The position numbers and the translations under genes were made by a program. A model generated the notes under the pieces. It was not told where the DNA came from, did not search any database, and saw nothing but the letters and a program-made list of their open reading frames with translations. DNA of 5,227 bases from Flavobacteriales bacterium (lineage in GTDB: Bacteria > Bacteroidota > Bacteroidia > Flavobacteriales > Flavobacteriaceae), in NCBI GenBank assembly GCA_027032855.1, contig JALVLX010000065.1, positions 1-5,227 on the forward strand. The letters run 5' to 3'. Below, piece after piece: positions 1 to 5,227 of this stretch (its first letter is position 1; the number at the start of each line of letters is the position of its first letter).

Positions 1-3000
1 TTGGGTCAGGGTCGGCAGGATCTAAAGTCAATTTGAATTTTTTCCAATCTGCCCGTACTAAATTCAGTGATGCAAATCTCAATGTCACACGGTCGTCGGT
101 GAAACCGTTGAGGTACATTCTCATAAATTTGATAGACCGGAAATCGGAAATGCTACCCTGTTTGCTGGTGTATTGGTGTACAGGCACTTTAAATTGTATC
201 CAACGTGAAGTCTGTTGGTTACCGTTTGGTAATGTGACGGTTGACTCTTTGATGTCTGAAACATACGGGTCATTTACCGTTAGTCCGGGTTTGATATCCA
301 AAGCATATTCGTAGTAACTTTCAATGGTATTCATTGATTGGTCACGGTCAATATCTTCTACATCGGGGAAGGTGTTGTTGCCGGTAGCACCGTAGGCATT
401 ACTGTTTGCGTTGTTGTTACCGCTACCGCCGTTGTAATTGTTGTTAGCCGCATCAATAGGTGTATTGCCTTCCGTACCGTTAAAGTTTTTGTAGCGTTCT
501 ATGATATCACCGCTTGCGTCAAGGTAATTGACATAATCATCGGCAGCGGGGTCATCTTGAAAATTGCTATGCAAGTTTGAAGGCAAACTGTTGAGGTAAT
601 TGGCAAAGAAACTTTGTTCGCGCGAATTGGGGAGACCATCTAAACCGACATCTTGGTGCGGGCGTTCGTCAGGGTCGTTAGAGAAGGCATAAACGATAGA
701 CTGGTGGGTTGGTACTCGTGCCAAGTTTGTCGAAACCGTGTTGTCGTCAGTACCGTCACCGGGGAGCCCGTTTTCATATTGTTTACGACCGTCAAACAGG
801 ATATCTTCGGACATATATCCCAAATCGATATACAGTTTACCTCCGGCAGGGGGATTGGGATTGTTGAAGTACGGGTCCATTACCCAAATGTCGATGTATT
901 CTACATTGGCTTGTTCAAAATCATTGGTTTGCAGATAGCGCATGATACCCCCCCAGCGTTGTTCGGGGTGTAATAACTCGCCGGTGTTGGGGTCTAAGTT
1001 GGCATCAAAATTATAAGGTCCGCGTTCTTTTGGGAAAAAAGTCAGGTTCAGAGGGTGTACAACGGTTGGATAACCGGCAGGCACATCTTGATCAAAAATC
1101 TCACTGATGCTGATTTGCCGCACTTCTTCTTGTGACAGGTCGTCTTGTGTAATATCAGTAGGCGGATTGGTATAGAATATAGGGTCAACGGTGTACCATG
1201 CCAGCTTGGCTCTATTTTTTCCGGAATCTAAATTGTCCAATTGTTGTGATTCAGGAAAACGTGCCGGTACTGATGCCAGATGCCATGCGTAATAAGAGCG
1301 TAAATCAATGAAATTTTGCGATGATTCAAAGTCTTCTATATATGTAGTGCTACGTCCGTTAACGTCAGATACGTCAGCTAATCCGGGGAACAGGTATGCC
1401 GCTTCGGCTTTAATGGCAAAATTACTTTCGGCATCAGATTTTACATTAGGCAGGCGGTTAACCATTCGGGTTAAGAAAGGCGCTTTGGTAGAAAATTGTC
1501 CGTTGAATCCAATGAGTTTGTTGTTAAGTGGCTCGGCACCATAGTTGGCTTTCCAGCTCAAAGGCTTTTCTTTGAAAGACATGTATGTTGCGCCAAGGCT
1601 GAAATCTTTACTGAATTTGTGTTGTACATCAATACCTGTAAAAACTTTGGTAGTTTGCTGGAAGATGGAATTTTGTTCTACAGAAACTTGAATGGGAATA
1701 TTTGCTTGCGAAATAGACGGATTGATGATATTGACCCGTCCTATTTGATAGTTAACCACATAATCGATGCCTTCCACCAAGGTGCGACCGCCTGCGGTTA
1801 CCGTAACCGAACCGTGGGGGATATTAAATCCGCCAATGGGTATTCCACCACCACCGGCAGTTTTGTATTGACCTTTTAAGACGAATTTGTTTTTGCTGGT
1901 AAATTGCTCTGCTTGGGTTTTGGACATCACGTAAAGTTCTTTATAGACGTAATGTTTTTGGTTTTCGTTCCAAGTCGTCGGGTCGTCGTAATCTTCGTTA
2001 CCCAATTTGAGTTTGTCAAACAGGTACTTACCAAAAGGTTCGGTAGAAGTAAAAATCACCCGTCCTTCGCGGGCATCGATAGTAATGCCGGGGATAAAAT
2101 CGAAAAAGCCGTCGCCTTTGGGTTGCGGATCGCCTTGTGCCGTAAGCCTGTCCATATTAAAGACATTGAGCAGTATGCGCTGCCGGACATCGTTGGGTAA
2201 GGCGACGCCGTTGACCGGGTTGATGTAGTTCAATGGTGTTGGATCGACGTACAAAATATTGAGCCGGAAGTCATTCGGGTCGATATCAAAAGCATTTAAA
2301 GCATAAATATTTTTCATCATCAAATCCCAATCGGGTTCTTCTGTACTGACCATATTGCTTTTTAATAACTTGACAATCAATGTTTGAGGGTAAACGATAC
2401 CATTATCTGAAAATTCACCGACGCGGTAAACCTGACCGTTGATTGTGTATTCAAAAGCAACAGCTAATACTTCATCTGCATTAAGTTTTTGTTTCAAAGT
2501 GATGTAGCCTAATTTTGGATGCAAAGTATATTGTGTCGAGTCGAGTTTAACGGTGTTTTCCATTGAAACGTAATCTGTTCCGTTAGTTACTGAAACACCG
2601 GTAAATCCTTGAGATACGGAAAAAATATCGCGGATATTACTGTTGAGATAGCCACCGTTACCAATGAGAGCCGGGTCAAATTTGTTGACTGAGTTGTCCG
2701 GTGGGGCAGTTGGGTTAATTACAAAATCTGCCGGAGGATTGTCCAGCCCAATATTGACATTTTCTCCCAAATCTTGAAGGGCTACAATATTTCGTATGTT
2801 TTCGGTTTGTGTACTACGGTTGGTTTTCCATACTTCAATACGGGTAACTGTTGCCGTGCTGTTGATAAAAGGGTAATCTTTAACCGCATCGGTATAGTGA
2901 TCTTTGAAGTATTGGGATAAAAAGTAGTGGCGGTTTTCTTCGTATTGCAAGATGGGTTGTTCAAATTTTTCAACTACTTTATCGCCTTGTGCCTGAATGC

Positions 3001-3820
3001 TTTTTGTGCCTGATTTTTGTTCAGCTACAACAGCTGTGATATAGGTTTTTCCAAAGCGCAATTCAGTTTTTAGACCGAATAAGCTTTGTGCACCGTGTAT
3101 CAAGCTGTTTTGGCTTTTCATACTGACATTTCCTAATTCCACATTTTGCAAAATATCGTCTTCGGTAGGTGTATAAGCTAATTTGACCTGATTGTTAAAA
3201 TCAAATGTTGATTGAGTGTCATAATTAATGTCGATGTTAAGTCTTGTGCCGACCTTGCCTTTTAGTCCCATGCTGATTTTTTGGTCAAAATCAAATGAAA
3301 GGTTAGACCGGTTACGCACCGGCAATGACGGATTGTCGCGTTTGGTATAGCGCAACCCAAGGTCTATGCTGAAATTACCTTTTGGTTGTACATTAATGGT
3401 ATTGCCACCAAAAACGCTTTCAAAAAATTTGGAATTGACATAATAAGTTGGTAGCAGGTCTTTACGTTTTTTCTTTGCTTCTTCAGTATTACCTGCAATA
3501 GCCTGATTACGGTCTTTGAAATTTTTGTTCATTTTTTCTTTCAAAACCCGTTTGTAATATTGTTCCGGTGTTAAAATCCAAGGATAAGTAATATTATAAT
3601 CTCCGACCTTTTGATTGAAGTAAAATAAATTTGTTTTGGGGTCGTAAGTGTATAAGCTTTGGATACTTTCCGGATCCGGCAATTGCAAAACAGCAGGATT
3701 AATTTGTTGCCTTAAAGTGTCTTGTTGTGTGGTTTGATTGTCTTGTGCAAATGTTTTTTCCGGCAAAAAGCTTGCAAAAAACAGATGAATTAATATGTAA
3801 AATGAAAAATATCTTTTCAT
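1..3820 (-). CDS. sprA: SprA/Sov family type IX secretion outer-membrane translocon, N-terminal half (3' end outside window)
   Basis: SprA forms the very large outer-membrane beta-barrel through which type IX cargo leaves the cell; in gliding species this includes adhesins. The frame is open from an ATG at 3820 to the left edge (1273 codons, no stop or frameshift); family members run to roughly 2400 residues, so about half is present. Residues 1-25 form a signal peptide (K2, R3, then a hydrophobic stretch, with a likely cut after T-F-A25). Family-like blocks I recognise, in order: SVFGGNTI (135-142), NIDINYDTQSTFDF (195-208), ELGNVSM (228-234), a Gly-rich stretch followed by FNIPHGSVTVTAGGRTLVEG (665-684), YIEDFESSQ (827-835), FFPKERGPYNFD (928-939), RWGGIMR (955-961) and EYIDIWVMDPY (974-984). 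Residues 1124-1150 are a low-complexity Asn/Gly segment. The start lies 22 bp after ruvA with no Shine-Dalgarno, as usual in Bacteroidota, and the signal peptide supports it. Family assignment is from remembered motifs, not a search. Confidence 0.95.
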   Translation of the reverse strand, partial: MKRYFSFYILIHLFFASFLPEKTFAQDNQTTQQDTLRQQINPAVLQLPDPESIQSLYTYDPKTNLFYFNQKVGDYNITYPWILTPEQYYKRVLKEKMNKNFKDRNQAIAGNTEEAKKKRKDLLPTYYVNSKFFESVFGGNTINVQPKGNFSIDLGLRYTKRDNPSLPVRNRSNLSFDFDQKISMGLKGKVGTRLNIDINYDTQSTFDFNNQVKLAYTPTEDDILQNVELGNVSMKSQNSLIHGAQSLFGLKTELRFGKTYITAVVAEQKSGTKSIQAQGDKVVEKFEQPILQYEENRHYFLSQYFKDHYTDAVKDYPFINSTATVTRIEVWKTNRSTQTENIRNIVALQDLGENVNIGLDNPPADFVINPTAPPDNSVNKFDPALIGNGGYLNSNIRDIFSVSQGFTGVSVTNGTDYVSMENTVKLDSTQYTLHPKLGYITLKQKLNADEVLAVAFEYTINGQVYRVGEFSDNGIVYPQTLIVKLLKSNMVSTEEPDWDLMMKNIYALNAFDIDPNDFRLNILYVDPTPLNYINPVNGVALPNDVRQRILLNVFNMDRLTAQGDPQPKGDGFFDFIPGITIDAREGRVIFTSTEPFGKYLFDKLKLGNEDYDDPTTWNENQKHYVYKELYVMSKTQAEQFTSKNKFVLKGQYKTAGGGGIPIGGFNIPHGSVTVTAGGRTLVEGIDYVVNYQIGRVNIINPSISQANIPIQVSVEQNSIFQQTTKVFTGIDVQHKFSKDFSLGATYMSFKEKPLSWKANYGAEPLNNKLIGFNGQFSTKAPFLTRMVNRLPNVKSDAESNFAIKAEAAYLFPGLADVSDVNGRSTTYIEDFESSQNFIDLRSYYAWHLASVPARFPESQQLDNLDSGKNRAKLAWYTVDPIFYTNPPTDITQDDLSQEEVRQISISEIFDQDVPAGYPTVVHPLNLTFFPKERGPYNFDANLDPNTGELLHPEQRWGGIMRYLQTNDFEQANVEYIDIWVMDPYFNNPNPPAGGKLYIDLGYMSEDILFDGRKQYENGLPGDGTDDNTVSTNLARVPTHQSIVYAFSNDPDERPHQDVGLDGLPNSREQSFFANYLNSLPSNLHSNFQDDPAADDYVNYLDASGDIIERYKNFNGTEGNTPIDAANNNYNGGSGNNNANSNAYGATGNNTFPDVEDIDRDQSMNTIESYYEYALDIKPGLTVNDPYVSDIKESTVTLPNGNQQTSRWIQFKVPVHQYTSKQGSISDFRSIKFMRMYLNGFTDDRVTLRFASLNLVRADWKKFKLTLDPADPDP

Positions 3821-3842
3821 TGAATGGCTTTTTGTTAAAAAA

Positions 3843-4430
3843 TTAAAAACGTTTTAATGCTTCTTTTATTGTTTTTTCCAGACTAATTTCAGGATTTTCT
3901 TTCAAAATTTGTTCAACAATTTTTTCACTGCGTTTTTTAGGGAAACCCAAAGCTTCCAAAGCTGAAAGCGCTTCGTCTTTTGCAGGAGATGAAACAGCCG
4001 GTAGAGTTGTATCCGGTCTGATGTCGTAAGTTTTTAAAATCTTGTCTTTCAGTTCAATAATGGCTCTTTGCGCCGTTTTGGCGCCAATGCCTTTGACTGA
4101 TTTTAAGGCGACGACATCTTCGTTGGCAATGACTTGTTGCACTTCTTTTGATGTCATGGCTGATAAAATCAGCATTGCCGTGTTGGCACCAATTCCCGAT
4201 ACGGAAATCAATAATTTAAAAATTTCACGTTCGAGCGGTTCGTAAAAACCGTACAGCAAATGGGCATCATCTCTGATAATTTGAACGGTGTATAGTAATA
4301 AGTCTTGGTCGGCTTTGATTTTGCCATACGTGTTGAGCGAAATGGCGATATGATAACCGATATTGTGATTGTCAATTACAACATAGGTTGGGGTAAATTC
4401 AAAAACTTTTCCTTTGACAAATGAAATCAT
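3843..4430 (-). CDS. ruvA: Holliday junction branch migration protein RuvA
   Basis: RuvA binds four-way DNA junctions as a tetramer and loads the RuvB ATPase, which drives branch migration in recombinational repair; RuvC then resolves the junction. The protein is complete at 195 residues, the usual length. Domain I (about 1-63) is the OB-fold, opening MISFVKGKV and containing RDDAHLLYGF (53-62); D54 and D55 sit where the acidic pin residues (Glu-Asp in E. coli) lie. Domain II (about 65-137) has two helix-hairpin-helix motifs, GIGANTAMLIL (79-89) and GIGAKTAQRAIIELKDK (114-130). A Pro/Ser-rich linker (about 138-149) leads to domain III (150-195), the RuvB-contacting part, with DEALSALEALGF at 152-163. 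The start matches the family N-terminus and follows a candidate promoter closely. sprA begins 22 bp downstream on the same strand, which suggests co-transcription. No ruvB or ruvC is in the window. Nothing looks degraded. Confidence 0.97.
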   Translation of the reverse strand: MISFVKGKVFEFTPTYVVIDNHNIGYHIAISLNTYGKIKADQDLLLYTVQIIRDDAHLLYGFYEPLEREIFKLLISVSGIGANTAMLILSAMTSKEVQQVIANEDVVALKSVKGIGAKTAQRAIIELKDKILKTYDIRPDTTLPAVSSPAKDEALSALEALGFPKKRSEKIVEQILKENPEISLEKTIKEALKRF

Positions 4431-4446
4431 ATATAAAATGTTTGCC

Positions 4447-4454
4447 CAAAAGTA
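4447..4454 (-). promoter_or_regulatory. Candidate Bacteroidota -7 promoter element for ruvA-sprA
   Basis: On the minus strand these bases read TACTTTTG, an exact fit to the TAnnTTTG -7 consensus known for the primary sigma factor of Bacteroidota. It lies 16 bp before the ruvA ATG, so transcription would begin near 4440 with a very short leader. No convincing TTG-type -33 element is visible at the expected distance; upstream sequence is only A/T runs. No other consensus-like -7 element stood out between the palindrome and ruvA. Confidence 0.45.
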
Positions 4455-4463
4455 TGAAAAAAT

Positions 4464-4636
4464 AGTTAAAAGTTTGTAATTTTTGTAAAGTTTATAATGT
4501 TCATAATAAAATCAATTAAACCATAAAAGAATATAAAAGATTATATTTTTCAATATTAATAAATTAAAAACATTAACCCACATTATTCATGAATAATGTG
4601 GAGTTTAAAGTTTATAATGTTGAAAGTTAAAAGTTT
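4464..4636. repeat. Short AT-rich direct repeats either side of the palindrome
   Basis: The 16-base word TAAAGTTTATAATGTT occurs exactly at 4486-4501 and 4606-4621, 120 bases apart. The 12-base word AGTTAAAAGTTT occurs at 4464-4475 and 4625-4636. The two words come in opposite order in the two copies, so this is not one long duplication. A further tandem pair, ATAAAAGA at 4523-4530 and 4533-4540, lies between them. The sequence is of low complexity, which makes some sharing likely by chance, but a 16-base exact match within 120 bases is notable. I see no terminal structure of an insertion sequence and no gene between the copies. Confidence 0.55.
4578..4601 (-). terminator. Perfect 24-bp palindrome, probable terminator of the upstream barrel gene
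   Basis: The 24 bases are their own exact reverse complement; each arm begins CCACATTATTC and the arms meet at an AT centre, giving a stem of about 10 bp with a minimal loop in RNA. It starts 36 bp beyond the stop of the barrel gene on the minus strand. On that strand it is followed by GTTAATG and then a TTTTT run (4570-4566). The T run is not directly at the stem base, so this is an imperfect intrinsic terminator. Because the dyad is perfect it could instead be a protein-binding site; position and stem strength favour termination. Confidence 0.6.
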
Positions 4637-5227
4637 TTATAGTAATGAAATACCGGCAGTTATTGAAATTGTTCTATAATAAACATACTGATAATAAGCG
4701 CCTAAATAATTTTTTGTATGATATCGTATTTCAATATTTAATAAATCCTTATATTTATAACCAAAGCCTAAAGCAAAATTATTACTTGGGGAAATTATTG
4801 TTTTTGGATAAGAATAATGATTAAAAAAATCTCTCAATGTAATTTCCATTGTTGAATTGTATGGACGATTCATAATAAAATAAGCGTTAGTAAAGAATTT
4901 TGAATTATTATTATTGTAAAAATAGCGTCGTATTCCCAATGATAGTTGAAATGCGCTGTAATTTATTTTGGAAACATAAATCTCTTTAATATTATATGGA
5001 AACATTACAATAATTCCCGAATTATTTTCTATTTCTTGCTCAATCGGTTTTGAAAAACTATATTTATAAGATAGAAGGGTTGGCTCTATGATTAGACTCC
5101 ATTTATAATTATTATAATACGGAAAAATATATTCACCTTGAAGTCTAAATTGACTTTTTACAGGATTCCAAAAATTTTGTTTTTCATAAAATGTTGATAA
5201 AGTTGCCGGCGAAAAACTTGAAAAATT
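4637..5227 (-). CDS. Probable outer-membrane beta-barrel protein, C-terminal part (start outside window)
   Basis: The frame ends at TAA (4639-4637) and is open to the right edge, giving 196 residues without a start. The ATG at 5005 would give a 122-residue product, but coding continues in frame for 74 codons upstream with the same character, so I treat that Met (residue 75 of the fragment) as internal. The sequence is rich in Tyr, Phe, Asn and Ser and repeatedly alternates polar and hydrophobic/aromatic residues, as in antiparallel barrel strands. Examples are QFRLQGEYIFPYY, FQLSLGIRRYFY followed by a short NNNN turn and SKFFTNAYF, NFALGFGYKY, NIEIRYHT and a final strand YRTISITAGISLL. This pattern resembles the C-terminal barrels of poorly characterised Bacteroidota surface proteins. 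It ends in Leu rather than the aromatic residue common in barrel proteins. Cargo, partner and exact family are unknown. Composition is far more AT-rich than sprA. A terminator-like palindrome follows the stop. Confidence 0.65.
   Translation of the reverse strand, partial: NFSSFSPATLSTFYEKQNFWNPVKSQFRLQGEYIFPYYNNYKWSLIIEPTLLSYKYSFSKPIEQEIENNSGIIVMFPYNIKEIYVSKINYSAFQLSLGIRRYFYNNNNSKFFTNAYFIMNRPYNSTMEITLRDFFNHYSYPKTIISPSNNFALGFGYKYKDLLNIEIRYHTKNYLGAYYQYVYYRTISITAGISLL

Noticed and set aside
338..2200. Open + strand frames at 338-580, 653-973, 1496-1879 and 1904-2200
   Set aside because: All lie in the + frame exactly in register with sprA codons, where a stop needs TTA, CTA or TCA in the sense gene; these are scarce over parts of this stretch. 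Their proteins are valine- or low-complexity-rich with no recognisable domain, while the opposite strand carries clear SprA motifs.
33..2228. Open + strand frames at 33-314, 738-938, 1308-1544 and 2007-2228
   Set aside because: Antisense to conserved sprA coding sequence, in a different register, short, with no motif or upstream signal; treated as chance open frames.
2782..2973. 63-codon minus-strand frame starting at 2973
   Set aside because: Same strand as sprA but out of its frame, wholly inside it; the sprA frame through here is uninterrupted and consistent on both sides.
4042..4245. 67-codon + strand frame
   Set aside because: Antisense to the helix-hairpin-helix region of ruvA, whose protein is plainly conserved; no independent support.
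4530..4547. Small inverted repeat AATATA ... TATATT
   Set aside because: Only six A/T pairs around a six-base loop; expected by chance in sequence this AT-rich and too weak to terminate.
4464..4636. CRISPR array or insertion sequence
   Set aside because: The repeats are only 12-16 bases, occur twice each in swapped order, and enclose no transposase gene, terminal inverted repeats or regular spacers.
4637..5005. Stand-alone 122-residue protein starting at the ATG at 5005
   Set aside because: The frame continues open for 74 codons upstream to the window edge with the same aromatic, strand-like character (for example QFRLQGEYIFPYY), so the ATG is most likely internal.

Overview
The window looks like a chromosomal segment from a Bacteroidota bacterium. 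It holds the 5' half of a SprA (Sov-type) gene, the outer-membrane translocon of the type IX secretion system, which is restricted to this phylum. A candidate -7 promoter element (TACTTTTG, fitting the Bacteroidota TAnnTTTG pattern) lies before ruvA, and the starts lack Shine-Dalgarno sequences; both fit the same phylum. I cannot place it more finely from sequence alone.

All genes read on the minus strand, so biological order runs from the right edge to the left edge. (1) 4637-5227: the 3' end of an AT-rich gene for a probable outer-membrane beta-barrel protein, with its start beyond the window. (2) 4431-4636: a very AT-rich intergenic region with a perfect 24-bp palindrome that probably terminates gene 1, short repeated words, and a candidate promoter next to ruvA. 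(3) 3843-4430: complete ruvA, the Holliday-junction-binding subunit of RuvAB. (4) 1-3820: sprA, starting 22 bp after the ruvA stop and open in one uninterrupted frame to the left edge (1273 codons, about half of a typical SprA).

ruvA and sprA probably form one transcription unit. Their products are not functionally related as far as is known: RuvA acts on DNA in the cytoplasm, SprA exports proteins across the outer membrane. The upstream barrel gene is separated by the terminator-like palindrome and is compositionally different (sampled 60-base lines at 22-25% G+C, against 50-53% in lines from central and 3' sprA), so it appears to be an independent unit.

The + strand carries many open stretches across sprA and one across ruvA, but these are antisense shadows of strongly conserved coding sequence. 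I see no RNA gene, CRISPR array, insertion sequence or previously undescribed system. The points most worth a second look are the Asn/Gly-rich segment in SprA, the palindrome and repeats, and the AT-rich truncated barrel gene upstream of ruvA.
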